Below are positions 48,540-60,041 of a stretch of 64,000 bases of DNA, piece by piece. Location of the stretch: the NCBI GenBank assembly GCA_030737875.1, contig CM060921.1, positions 397,770,192 to 397,834,191 of the forward strand. Reading direction: 5' to 3'. Origin of the DNA: Allium sativum (Eukaryota > Streptophyta > Magnoliopsida > Asparagales > Amaryllidaceae). The stretch's first letter is position 1, and each line of letters starts with the position of its first letter. The notes beneath the pieces are model-generated. The model made no database searches. It saw only the letters and a program-made list of their open reading frames with translations, and was not told where the DNA came from. A program made the position numbers and the translations under genes.

Positions 48540-48745
48540 TCAAATTATCTTAAAAATATTCTAACTCCTTAAATTCCCGAAAAAATTCGCCATAACCTCC
48601 TTTGTACTAGGAGCATCGGGATATTTCAAATAGCCTCCCATGGCCCTCACCAATCCAAAAGAAAAGGAAAAAGCCAAGCGGCTTGCCAATACGGCGCATA
48701 AAATCTCATATATGAATTGAATACATACCTTTCCGTTGAGCATTC
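48540..48745 (-). other. Conserved core module, copy 2 in E
   Basis: Open for 60 codons ending YPDAPSTKEVMANFFGNLRS. The counterpart in D has one stop within this stretch. Confidence 0.6.
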
Positions 48746-48979
48746 TATTTATATACCTTCATACCTTATCCATACCTATCTCATGTATATCCATACATTC
48801 AAATTCATTCCAACTTACTCCAATCATTTTAACTTATTTCGTTAAGTGATTTTCAAATTACTGGTTTGCCCATTTCACCTTCATATTTGAGTATAACATG
48901 TTCAAATATATTTTAACTTGTTTATCAACTAATTGAATTCCTTTTCAATTCTATTTGAATTTCCTATATTCAAATTCCA

Positions 48980-49140
48980 TCTCAATTCTCTTATTCAAAT
49001 TCTATACTTGAATTTCATTTCAATTCTCTTATTCAAATTCCATACTTGAATTTCATTTCAATTCTCTTATTCAAATTCCATACTTGAATTTCATTTCAAT
49101 TCTCTTATTCAAATTCCATACTTGAATTTCATTTCAAATC
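48980..49140. repeat. 38-bp tandem array in E's core
   Basis: About 4 units of 'tcaattctcttattcaaatt' plus 'ccatacttgaatttcatt'. Related looser repeats run on to about 49500. Confidence 0.85.
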
Positions 49141-49851
49141 CATTTGAATTCTCTTTATTCAAATCCCCTTTGAATTTTCTATATTCAAATTTCAAATTCA
49201 ATTCTATTTGAATCTTCTTTATTCAAATTTCCTTTTCAATTCTATTTGAATCCTCTACATTCAAATTTCATTTCACTTTCGATATTCAAATCCTATATTT
49301 GAAATCTCTTATATTTTCTATATCCAAACGCCATTTGAATTTCTATATTCAAATTCTATATCACTTCCATTGAATTTCATATATTCAAACTCCCTTTGAA
49401 TTTCTATATTCAATTTCTATTTGAATTCTCTTTATTCAAATCCCCTTTGAATTTTCTATATTCAAATCCTATGTTTGAACTTCCTTTATTCAAATTCCTT
49501 TAAATAAGTCTCAGTTTCAATTCCTTTTGAAATCGATATTTCTACCTTTGGAAAGTAGATTTCCCTTTCAATTTCACACTTGTATTTTTATATTTCTGAA
49601 TTATCCAATGATAATTCTTTTCACTTCATTTTATAAACTTCGTTTATAAAAGAACTATTGATAAACTTCTTTTATGACGGAACTTCTCGTTTTATTTCTT
49701 TTAAACAAGTTAATATTTCGAATCTATTTCAAAAGTTCAAATTCTATATTATAAATCCCATTTTGAAATTCAACACAACTTGTCTTTCCCAAAACAAATT
49801 CAAAACAGTATCACTGATAGTAATCCGTCACTTACAACTCGAAAATGAATA

Positions 49852-49876
49852 CTGATGATGCAGCTGTCATCATCAG
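49852..49876. other. Palindrome in E leader
   Basis: Arms CTGATGATG (49852-49860) and CATCATCAG (49868-49876) are perfectly complementary; the centre holds CAGCTG. Confidence 0.8.
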
Positions 49877-50432
49877 AATCTATTTTCCAGCGATCGAAGT
49901 GAGTTCAATACTATAAAACCATTTTTAACCTTTTCCACTTTGAAATTCATTTCAAAATATAATTCACACCGCTTGTACAACAATTTAAAATCTCCCAGGA
50001 TCTTAAATTTTCCTTATTTTTAATCCCAATCCATTTACAAACACTTATCCAATTCTCCAGAGTCTTAACTTCAATTCTGGTTTAAATTTCAGATTTAACT
50101 CATCTGATTTCACGTATTTCACTTATATGAATTCTGATTGGTTATTCACATTACCATAAAATTTATAATCTTACTCGATTATAATAACAACCAATATATC
50201 CAATATATATCAAAATATACGTTGGGTAAACTTATTTTCATTTACCCTCTTTCAAAACATACCATGATGGTTCATCGTATTCAAGTGTTTAGTAACTCCT
50301 ACCGATACAGTGGATCAAACTGATCGACCAGAATTCACAAACAACTCAACCAATGGATCTCCATAATATAAAACAAATTTTTATATCAATATACAAATAC
50401 GTTCACTCGTATATATACACTCAATCTCAGTC

Positions 50433-50451
50433 TAGGGTATTACTAACCCTA
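50433..50451 (-). other. Leader hairpin TAGGGT/ACCCTA in E
   Basis: TAGGGT (50433-50438) and ACCCTA (50446-50451), 7-nt loop; homologous to D's TAGGAT/ATCCTA with a compensatory pair change. Confidence 0.6.
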
Positions 50452-50495
50452 TCTCTACCGAGTCACGCCACAGAGCCAAGTAATTCTTAACTTAA

Positions 50496-50507
50496 GCTCT
50501 GATACCA
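50496..50507 (-). other. PBS of E (initiator-Met tRNA)
   Basis: On - TGGTATCAGAGC, two bases from the 5' LTR end. Confidence 0.92.
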
Positions 50508-50509
50508 AC

Positions 50510-53500
50510 TGTAACGACCCGGATTTTCGGCGACTTTGGTTATCGACGTAAGCTCGACGCCGATAACCAAAACGTCGAAAAATCCTGGTAATTAGTGAAA
50601 GAAATTAGAGGGTGAGGAAAGATAAGATAGAAAATTAGTATAGAAGAAGAAGAACACAACATCAGAGTAACACGAATCTCACAGCGGAACGAATAAATAT
50701 ATTTCATCACATAACTTTGAAATACAAATCTGTACTTGGATATACGTATCATTATCAAAGTACAACACTTACAACACAGCGGAAATAACTATAGTCATAT
50801 GATCCTGAAGCCTCCTTCTCCAGCTCTTCCAGTATATCTGTAAATCCCGACTACTTGACTGCCCGTACAAATTTAGGCACCCAAGAGTTTAGGGAAAACA
50901 ACAAAATAAACTCCGGGTCAGTCATGGGACTGGTGTGAGTAAAACAGTTTAAAACAGTTCAAGCAGGTAAATGATATCTCATAAGACCACGCCGTATAAC
51001 GGAACGGGTTATTCCCTTATGAGTATCCAAATTATCTTTATACCAAAATCTTTTGATATTATAATAATGCCTATCAATCACAGTATATATAATCATCTAG
51101 CAGAAACGCTTTCATCTCACGTTCTACATATATAGTATACAATCAAAACCGCAAGCACGTATTGGGTAATGGATTTCCAACTATGACAAGGTATGGAATC
51201 ACCTTCCGCTTGTGTACCTCTAGAGAGGAATACACTGGGTTCAACAAGAACATCTTGCAACCCGGCCACACATGACCGACCACTCATTTCTCTTGAGTGT
51301 ATCGAATGTATATCACCAACAGTTGGGATCAGCAACCGTTTCCCGAATGGGACAGCATCAACAATAGATTTTTAGAAGTAAATGAAACTCTAGATCAGGT
51401 GATTATACACCCTACTTCGGTGCGACCGACTTAGCCATGCTGCCTGCCCGATTTCTGTCATTTACCGGATGATGAGGCTAGAAGCTACACTTTATCATCA
51501 TACCAGATTCACTTTGAATGTCACATCATCAAATCCATCAAATCACCGATTGACGTCCTCAACCATACATTATGTGTTAGCTAAAGAAGTTTCCTTCTCC
51601 GCTTCCACTCTTGGTACGGTTGGAGAAATCAATATATGTGATCGTCTGGAAATACTCTGTCAGACATCCGTCCATACAACTCATCCAGGAACAGGATGAA
51701 CCGAAGGCACTATTCTGTAAACAGGATAGCCCTTGCATAACACCGTCTTCAATTTCCTTTGGCACATATGATTCGCACGCTTATGCCAATACAGAGTGGT
51801 TCTTCGGATAATAATCCAACCGGTCTCTCCATATTAACAACGTTAAAAGGGTCAAAACTTCGATAGTCTGTGATTTAACTATCGAATGAAACAAGTGTGC
51901 AAACAACGATAATATTTCCAAATGGAAATTATATCGATCAAACATCATTTAACATTTATCTCTTTATTTCATAAATTTACTTATCTCTTGTTTCCCTATA
52001 TTCAATATTTCTTATTTTCTAAATTGGGAAAATATACGTTATCAACAACGGAAAACATTTCCATTTCTTTGTTTTCTTTAATAGAAAACATTTCTGGTTT
52101 CTTATTTGGAAAACATTTCCAAAGCTTCTTCATTGGACTTAGACAGATGTTTTAAACAAATCATCGCGATGCCAACTCAAACCATTTCCTTTACTGCCGA
52201 ACATTAACTATTCCTTAGTTAAAACGAAGTCAATCAAGTTGGGGTAGAACTACCTCTCAGACCTTAACTGAACAACATTTCTAACTTTGAAATAGGCAAA
52301 GTTCACTTTATATTCCTTTTACTAACTTCCTTACTTAACTCTCATTCGAATAAATATCTATTCGATTTATTCTATTCACTTAACTCTATTCGATTAACCC
52401 TTATCAATTAACTCTATTGGACTAACACCGTTGGATTAACTCTATTTGACTAACACTATTGATTTACTCATTTCACTTAACTCCTATCGAATAAACTATA
52501 TTCGATAATTCCTTTTACTTTCTATTCGAATAACTATATTCGATTTACTCATTTGCTTCTATTCGAATAACTATATTCGATTTAACTCATTTGCTTCTAT
52601 TCTAATCGATTAAACTAACATCGATTATCTCCTTTTACTTTAACACTAATCGATTAAACTAACATCGATTATCTCCTTTTACTTTAACACTAATCGATTA
52701 AACTAACATCGATTATCTCCTTTTACTTTAACACTAATCGATTAAACTAACATCGATTATCTCCTTTTACTTTAACACTAATCGATTAAACTAACATCGA
52801 TTATCTCCTTTTACTTTAACACTAATCGATTAACTAACATCGATTATCTCCTTTTGATAAACTACGTTTTCCGTTACAACTATTTCCTTTTTATAACGTT
52901 TACTTACCGTTACAAATATATCCTATTTATAACTTCTATTTACCGTTACAAATATATCCTATTTATAACTTCTATTTACCGTTACAAATGTTTCCTATTT
53001 ATAACCTCTATTTACCGTTACAAATGTTTCCTATTTATAACTTCTATTTACCGTTACAAATGTTTCCTATTTATAACTTCTATTTACCGTTACAAATGTT
53101 TCCTATTTATAACTTCTATTTACCGTTACAAATGTTTCCTATTTATAACTTCTATTTATTTTCTAAATAAATATCCCTTTTATAAAACCGTGTTCGTTTT
53201 ATAAATATTTCCTTTTATAAAATCTGGTGATTTTATAAAATTCCTTTATTTCAATATACATTGAAATACTTCTTTTTACATCCCAGGGTCTTTTATGATA
53301 TTTACAATATCGAATAACAATGATCAACATCATTCCAACACACATAATCCATAATAGATTATATAACACATCATATATCATAATATATGAAAAACAGTAA
53401 AATAAATGTTGAGGAATCCAGTCGGATTCCTCCAACCTGTTTCCCTGCATCACAGATGTTAAACAATATAGATAACATCACTTTTCAGCTCTATATGATA

Positions 53501-55953
53501 TATTCTGTTAAACAGAATCAATATAGAAAATTTAACTAACTGACTAGCAGTTCAATCAAACAGTCAACATACAGTAAATCAGCCAATATCTAACAGTTCT
53601 AAAAAATACAACATGAAATTTATAAACTGTTCAGAGTTGGTGAGATTTACTCACATTTGACGATCATCGTTAATAACGATAACCATCGCTTGATTTGAAC
53701 GGACAATTTATTTTGCTATAAATCGTAACGAGCTCGAATCCACTCCCAGTCAGTTCCATGTTGTAGTCGTCGTCCCCATGATCCCAACGGATCTTGTTTC
53801 GCTGAGTTTCGACCACATATGATAAAGTTATTTAGATTACCGGTTAATACACATTTAAATGAACTATATACTTAAATTATATTAACATTTTGGGCCTCAC
53901 CACTATACCTTGGCCCGCTGTTCCCTACCCGACCAAATTACCATCGGATCCTTCTTCCTCTCAACGCTGAAAAAAAAAAGGATCCCACTGGTACAGTTCT
54001 AAACACCATTACCATTAATTTCGATCACACCTGAATGACCGTCTTCTCCGAACACAGACCTGCTCCTTCAATAAATCCTGAACTGCATCACGAAACAAAC
54101 ACCACCCTCACTTCTTCTGTACACCAACACAACATACAGGCTCCCTCAACTATTCCCAAACCGCACAGTAAAAGAACAAGGCCATAACGATGCATTTCTT
54201 ACCATCAAACTCCTTCCATTCTTCTTATATGCACAACACCGAACTCGCGCTCTCCATTTTGATTCGAGCTCACGCCTGCAGTGGGAAATCCCCATAACGA
54301 TGTAAAACAACTCCCACGTCTCCTCTGACTTCAGCAAATTCCAGCTCCAAAACCCGTTTCAGACTTCACGTTCTCGAAGACTTCATCCCGGAACAGCAAA
54401 CCATCGCACAAAAAAGGTATGATAGAAACCCATACAAGCCTCGACATCAACCTCCTCCGATAATTTCTCACGAGCTCGCACTCCCCTAGCTGTTGCGTTC
54501 AACAGCGTATACAATGCCAAACCCTGCGATATTTTTCATCGAGGATTACCCCAAACCCTCTCTAGAAAAGAAGAGCTTCACTCGATGATCTCTGATCTAT
54601 ACATCCCACGATTTTAGAAATTTTATATGCTTTGTTCTTGAATTTAGGAGATCGGTTTTTGGCTGAGAAAAATGTTTTTCTGTGGCGGCTGAAAACGTGA
54701 GGAAAGAATAGATTTGACCTAGTTTTTAGAAAGGTTGAGTGTCTTTATATAGGTTAGATATTTTGGACCATTTAAATGAATATTAAATTCTATTATACTT
54801 AGCTACGAAGTACCAGCTTACAACCAGTTCATACGATCTCTGTTTTTGACAAACTAAGCTATTCCTAGCATAGAAAAATATTCCGGATTCAATGGGACAG
54901 ATTTCATCGAATTCCGACACCGTTTGCGAAAATCCCTTAGAAAAAATCAATGAAAAACACCGAGCATTAATTCATTAAAATTACAGAAAAAATCCTAAAA
55001 ATATGAGGCCTTCACATTTCACTAGACCTCTTCCTAAGGTTTCGTATGGAACTTGTTTCGTTGAATTTCGAGTTCGTTTGACCAGTTAACCATTCAGTAA
55101 AAGTTACCCCTGTTTAAAACGTATAAATGGTTAACTCAAAACAAGATGTTTTTGGCCACCAAAGTCACATACATCATCGGTTTGCCGCGAAACTTGACTT
55201 TCTTATAATCGATAAATTAATACGAACCCAATGGCACACACTTCGTCGCATTCCGAGACTGTTTCCCGGTACGCTATTTTCTATGCACCCTAAGTGCTCC
55301 TTTGGACACCAAAATTTCAAATGTCCAGAAATAACAAACAATGTATGTTTTCTGACTCTAAACGTCAATACGAATTCAACGGAATTCGTTTCGTATCTTA
55401 ATTCGATCGTTATCTCAAGTTATAGTCAAAACCCCTTTTAAATCGAATTAAATTATTAATAATTCCATAGCGACTTTTCTAGAATTTGAATTGGACGTAA
55501 ATCAAAATCTACACGACGAAATCCCGATTTTTCCCTTCCACTAGAAAATTATACTTCACCAGCTCCATACGTTTCTTGTTTCACAGAAATCCGGCTTAAA
55601 ATGAATCATGTACATTCTGTTGAAGTTCGAATCGCCAATTTACGAACTGCAGCGCCATTTCGAGCTCGATTTTAATTATATTATAACTCTATGTTCAAAC
55701 TGTCGTTTATATAATATATTCGTTATTCAATTTCAATTTTAAACTGAATTAAATATCACAGATGATCCAGTTCACACCATATCGCCATTTCAGCCAATTC
55801 TGATAAATTTCAGAATTAAATATATTATTTAATTTATTATTTTAAATTAAATATTCACCACTAATTAATTCCTCGGCTATTAAATTCACTAACCCACCAT
55901 TTATATAATTAAATAAATTAATCATAATACCCCTGCCAATGCGGGTCATTACA
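50510..55953 (-). repeat. 5' LTR of E
   Basis: 5,444 bp, near-identical to 41680-47158. Same hairpins, arrays and TATA box (54743-54752). Confidence 0.93.
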
Positions 55954-55958
55954 AATTG

Positions 55959-56177
55959 TATGTACTGAAATTATTTGTAAAGTGATTTGTAAAGTCTTGT
56001 GTGTAAATGAATTGTAAAATAAATAATATTATTGGAAATAAAATTTATTTGATTTTTCTATATTCTGTGTAAATTCTGTGTTATTTTATTTTCCAATAAT
56101 ACTAGATATTCCACAATCAAACACTCCAGTAACAAAAATCTATTTGTTATCATCAAACAAAAATACTAGTATCAACA
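55959..56177 (-). repeat. 5' LTR of F, remaining segment
   Basis: tatgtactgaaattattt... to atcaaca; matches the end of 30102-33069. Together the two pieces give 2,969 bp. Confidence 0.92.
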
Positions 56178-56934
56178 AAGTGCACTACACTGTATAAGCA
56201 TCAAATATAGATATCTAACGCTTATAACAGCATGTCAATCAATCGATCGACATATTTAATCAATCAGGATGAGTGAACTTCAAATTTCATCCCAACACCC
56301 GTGTGGGGTTTCAAACAATCAAACACATATTTTATTTGTGCAGTTGGGCGATGTGTGAAATTTATCGTCCCAATCAATGTCATTCAAATAAGTGTACATA
56401 AACAAACCATCTGGTTTGTAAATGAATATTTATTTATTCACTTCACTATTTTCATATTCACGTTAAAAATTATATTTTTAACGATAAAACATTTTATTTC
56501 AACCTATGAATTTCTATTCAATTCATTTATTCAATAAAATGATATTTTTATTTTTCTAACATATTTTAGAAAATTTCGGCGGCATAACGGCACGATACTA
56601 GAAACGGGACAAGGCCTAGCCTTATCCCCGGTCTAGTGAAGGCCCACGCCATTCACACATCAATCAAAATCACCAAACAACCAATTCAAATCACATCATA
56701 TAACTAATCTATACAACCAAACAAACAAGTCCATGGTCTGTGGACGATTGTGTCGGGTGCTACTAAGCACCGTCTGCATCCTAGTATATATATATAACTA
56801 GAAAAATTAAATTGAAAGGTGAGAAGTTCTCACATATAGCTATCCTAGCTCCACGGCACTTCTAATGCAGGAAATCTTCGCCAACTCGCCTTTTGTCGCT
56901 TTCGCTGTCCGCTTTCACTACATATGTAAAAATC

Positions 56935-57150
56935 GAATTTTTACTATGCTATTCAATATATAAAAATCTGATTTTTACTTCGACTTTCAATATATAAAAA
57001 TATGATTTTTACTTCGACTTTCAATATATAAAAATATGATTTTTACTTTCGACTTTCGATATATAAAAATATGATTTTTACTTTCGACTTTCGATATATA
57101 AAAATATGATTTTTACTTTCGACTTTCGATATATAAAAATATGATTTTTA
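56935..57150. repeat. 35-bp tandem array
   Basis: About 6 units of 'atatataaaaatatgattt' plus 'ttactttcgactttcg'. Counterpart of the 34-bp array in D1, with the core changed. Confidence 0.8.
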
Positions 57151-57319
57151 CTTTTTAAAGTTCAAATCCTTTTTCGAAAAATCAGTTTTAACCTTTCTTT
57201 AAAAACAGTTTTAACCTTTCTAAAAAAAACAGTTTTAATCTTTCTAAAAAAAAATTTTAATCTTTCTAAAGAAAATCAGTTTTAAAATCTTTTAAAATCA
57301 GTTTTTTTCTTTTACAAAA

Positions 57320-57610
57320 AAAAACTGTTTTTAATCTTTTATAAAAATTCTGTTTTTAATCTTTTATACAAAATCTGTTTTTAATCTTTTATAAAAATCC
57401 TGTTTTCTATCTTTTATAAAAATTCTGTTTTTAATCTTTTATACAAAATCTGTTTTTAATCTTTTATAAAAATCCTGTTTTTAATCTTTTATAAAAATTC
57501 TGTTTTTAATCTTTTATAAAAATTCTGTTTTTAATCTTTTATAAAAATTCTGTTTTTAATCTTTTATAAAAATTCTGTTTTTAATCTTTTATAAAAATTC
57601 TGTTTTCTTC
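57320..57610. repeat. 25-bp tandem array
   Basis: About 11 units of 'ataaaaattctgttttta' plus 'atctttt'. Absent from D1, so it grew after the copies split. Confidence 0.85.
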
Positions 57611-57734
57611 AAAATCTTCTTAAAAAAAACAGTTTTCAAATCCTTTAAAATCAGTTTTTAAAACTTGTAAAATCAGTTTTCCAGAATTTAAAAATAAAAA
57701 TAAAAAAAATAAAAATAAAATGCTTACCTTGTTC

Positions 57735-58070
57735 TGCGAAGAAGAGGGGGGGGGAAGCGTCGGCGGAGCTCCTGCAGGAGGGCAGGGCGACTGAAGGAGG
57801 AGAGGAGGAGGTCGGGGGAGAAGAAGATGGAGGCGGCGGTGGTTGGGGCCCCACCTGGCGGCGTCGGTTGTTTTCACGAGGGGGGGTTTTGGGGATTGTC
57901 GCACGGCAGAGGAGGGAGGCGCGATAAGAGGCGGGTGGCGGACGGAGACGATGAAGGAGGAAGGAGAAGAGGCGGCGGGCGCGACGGTGGCTCCGTCGAG
58001 CTATTTAGGGCTCCGCCCTCTTTTTTTTTTATTCTGAATTCATTTTTGAACGGGGGGGGGGGGGGGGGCA
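57735..58070 (-). other. GC-rich patch with a 17-G run
   Basis: Same position as the GC-rich patch of D1 but different in detail. The G run is 58052-58068 on +. No credible gene. Confidence 0.55.
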
Positions 58071-59008
58071 GGAGGATTAAAGGGGAGGAGGGAATATTTT
58101 ATTTTATTTTTTTATTTTATTTTATATTATTTAATTTCTAAAAGTTGACTTTCACATACGACCTCGAAACGAGGCACACCGCCTGCCGTCCATAGCGTTT
58201 TACCCCCATTCCGAACACAATGGGATATGTACCGCAAGCTGATTCAATCGTTTCAATCAGTTTCCGTTTAATTTACTTTTAAATCAGTATATTGAATTTT
58301 AAACATACATTTCAAATTACCGGGGTCACATACTAACTAGAAAAATTCCAGAAAAATATTTTCTAGCTTCGTATTGACGATACGGTCCTAACAAAACTAG
58401 ATTCGTCGAATTCTGAGACCGTTGGAAAAATGGCCAATTTCTAGTCGATTAAAATCAACTAAAACCGGTCAAACGCGTTTTCCTTTGCAACGCTCACATA
58501 CTGATTCGAAAAATTATGAAATTTGAAACCTAGCAATAACTTGACATCACGGACCCAACAAAACTGGTTTCGTCAAAATCCGAGGTCCTTTGCAAAATGT
58601 CCCTTTTTTTAAGGGCCTGAACTCCATAACGACTATTCAGAATTTTTAACTGGACATATCTTTTGATTCTCGCTACGAAATTTTGATTTGTCGGATTCGT
58701 TGGAAAGATATTATCAATTAGATCCTAATGTTTTTGGTTTCACTAAAATCCGGATTGCTTTGCACCTGGTACATTCATTTGAAGTTTGAAATCGAATTAT
58801 CGAACTACCGCTCCATTTTCAATTCCTTTTATAATTATATATAATTATTTATATTCTAACGACGACGCGTATAATATATACGCCGAATTATATTCAAAAT
58901 AAATTTCTCGTCGATATTATTTAAAATAATTCATTTTAAATAATCAAAATTCGCTAAAATTGCAAAAATAAAAATTTCAAACTGGCCCAGATTTTCCGGG
59001 TTATTACA

Positions 59009-59024
59009 ATCTCCCCCACTTAAA
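59009..59024 (-). other. PPT of D
   Basis: On - TTTTAAGTGGGGGAGAT abuts TGTAATAACCC. It is preceded by TTCGGGGACGAAAAG, a variant of the GAGGACGAAAT phrase that ends many plant chromovirus pol genes. Confidence 0.85.
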
Positions 59025-59159
59025 ACTTTTCGTCCCCGAAAAGGAACAAAGTCGAAAGTGGTTTGATTAATCAACTCTACGATCGATCTGGCTTCCATTC
59101 TCCAACTCTTTAGTTTCTGAGAATTTTCAAAACTTCAAAAATTTGGCTAACACCCTAAA

Positions 59160-59350
59160 TTTTCGAAAAATTTTGCCATAACCTCCCCTGCACCGGGAGC
59201 ATCGGGGAATTACAAATAGCTTCCCCGGTCCTTCAGATCTCAAAAAGAAAAAGAAAAAGCCAAGCGGCTAGCTAATAGGCTCATAAAATCATCATCACCC
59301 AAACAAAACAGTAAATTATGTAGTAAACATGTACCTATTTGTCGGGCAAA
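59160..59350 (-). other. Conserved core module (shared with E)
   Basis: On - it contains GCCGCTTGGC, a pyrimidine tract, CCCGATGCTCC and GAGGTTATGGC, then AATTTTTCGAAAATTTA and a stop. Two related copies lie in E (47340-47530 and 48540-48745). Read in one frame all three end E-V-(M/L)-x-x-F-F-x-x-L-x-x-stop. Confidence 0.6.
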
Positions 59351-59681
59351 CAAATCTTATTCTTCGGCTCTAGCCTCCTTGCTATGACCTGTTCAATGAT
59401 ATACATGTATATGCAAGAAAATGCGACCAATTTTCAATATAGTTCAATATTTGATACAATTAGGCTTAATGGTTAAAAATTAGCAAACAACTAAACAAAC
59501 AACACAAACATCAATCAATTAGTGAATTAGAGTTTCAAATTCATAATTTGATACATATACAAAAATCATGTTTTTGATGCCAATTCACAACAAAGGGTTC
59601 TAGCTATATAAGTTTTGGTTCTCACACCAGTCTAATGGAAATATATAGATATCACACCTTCGCCACTCGAATATAAATTCT

Positions 59682-59701
59682 GATGATGAGGCCTCATCAT
59701 C
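59682..59701. other. Perfect 20-bp palindrome in D leader
   Basis: GATGATGAGGCCTCATCATC is its own reverse complement. E has GATGATG...CATCATC at the same place. Confidence 0.85.
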
Positions 59702-59910
59702 TGAATCATCTCCGGGTGACAAGAGTGTGATTCTATATCTATCCAGTATATTAAAATTTCGAATACACGCGGATCAGACGTATACGCAAAATCTATATAT
59801 ACTGGATTGTCCACATCAATATAAATAGATAATCAAATACGAATAATTGATTTAAAATTTTCAAAACAAAATTTGTTTTCACTTTAAAAATATACTCTTC
59901 ACACTCGTTC

Positions 59911-59929
59911 TAGGATACTACTGATCCTA
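59911..59929 (-). other. Leader hairpin TAGGAT/ATCCTA
   Basis: Six-bp stem with a 7-nt loop; E has TAGGGT/ACCCTA with a 7-nt loop in homologous flanks. A second stem, GATATTG/CAATATC (59952-59958 and 59965-59971), follows in D only. Confidence 0.6.
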
Positions 59930-60027
59930 TCTCTAACGAGTCATTCCATTGGATATTGCTAATCCAATATCTGATGAATTCTTTCGTATGGTTCTAATGT
60001 GCCTTGTTCTCTGCTTTGTAAACCAAA

Positions 60028-60039
60028 GCTCTGATACCA
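60028..60039 (-). other. PBS of D (initiator-Met tRNA)
   Basis: On - TGGTATCAGAGC, two bases from the 5' LTR end; the standard plant iMet primer site. Confidence 0.92.
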
Positions 60040-60041
60040 AA

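Larger units (their letters stand above)
47159..50509 (-). other. Core of element E, non-coding chimeric
   Basis: Contains PPT (47159-47175), TCGAGGACGAAAT phrase (47178-47190), module copy 1 (47340-47530), a stretch resembling E's own LTR (about 48040-48370, compare 43150-43480), module copy 2 (48540-48745), a 38-bp array (48980-49140), a GATGATG/CATCATC palindrome (49852-49876), a leader hairpin (50433-50451) and the PBS. The longest frame is 104 codons (47704-47390, -) with no known domain; I see no gag or pol. Confidence 0.85.
41680..55953 (-). mobile_element. Element E, long-LTR non-autonomous retrotransposon
   Basis: LTRs of 5,479 bp (41680-47158) and 5,444 bp (50510-55953) flank a 3,351-bp core without gag or pol. 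Perfect TSD AATTG (41675-41679 and 55954-55958); the empty site is readable in F's other LTR near 32845-32855. PBS is initiator-Met, and the PPT follows the plant chromovirus phrase TCGAGGACGAAAT. About 20 LTR substitutions by eye (near 0.4%) plus one 36-bp repeat-unit difference. It is the youngest insertion here and was presumably mobilised recently by a helper outside the window. Confidence 0.93.
30102..56177 (-). mobile_element. Element F, SIRE/Maximus-like Ty1/copia retrotransposon
   Basis: 3' LTR 30102-33069, core 33070-38929, 5' LTR 38930-56177 (split by element E). Perfect TSD AAGTG (30097-30101 and 56178-56182). PBS is initiator-Met. Domain order on - is gag, protease, integrase, RT, RNase H, the copia order. 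Long gag with two CCHC knuckles, DSGCSRHMTGD protease, roughly 3 kb LTRs and AAAGGGGGAG-type PPTs fit SIRE/Maximus. LTRs differ at about 15 of 2,968 sites by eye plus small indels, so it is recent, yet pol has two stops and a frameshift. Confidence 0.93.
56183..59008 (-). repeat. 3' LTR of D, segment after copia F
   Basis: Continues the LTR (gcactacactgtataagc...) to TTATTACA at 59008. It holds a 35-bp array (56935-57150), a 25-bp array (57320-57610), a GC-rich patch (57735-58070) and the U3 with its repeated motif (about 58140-59008). Confidence 0.88.
59009..60041 (-). other. Core (internal region) of the D element, non-coding
   Basis: On - in order: PBS (60039-60028), leader hairpins (59971-59911), palindrome (59682-59701), conserved module (about 59350-59160), chromovirus-like 3' phrase and PPT. 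The longest open frame is about 60 codons. No gag, pol or env trace, so proteins must be supplied in trans. Confidence 0.88.

Noticed and set aside
41680..55953. Assembly artefact as the source of the long near-identical blocks (41680/50510, 30102/38930, 26450/60042)
   Set aside because: Each pair has correct LTR termini, PBS and PPT at the right sides, TSDs (for E and F), and scattered single-base differences, as true LTR pairs do.
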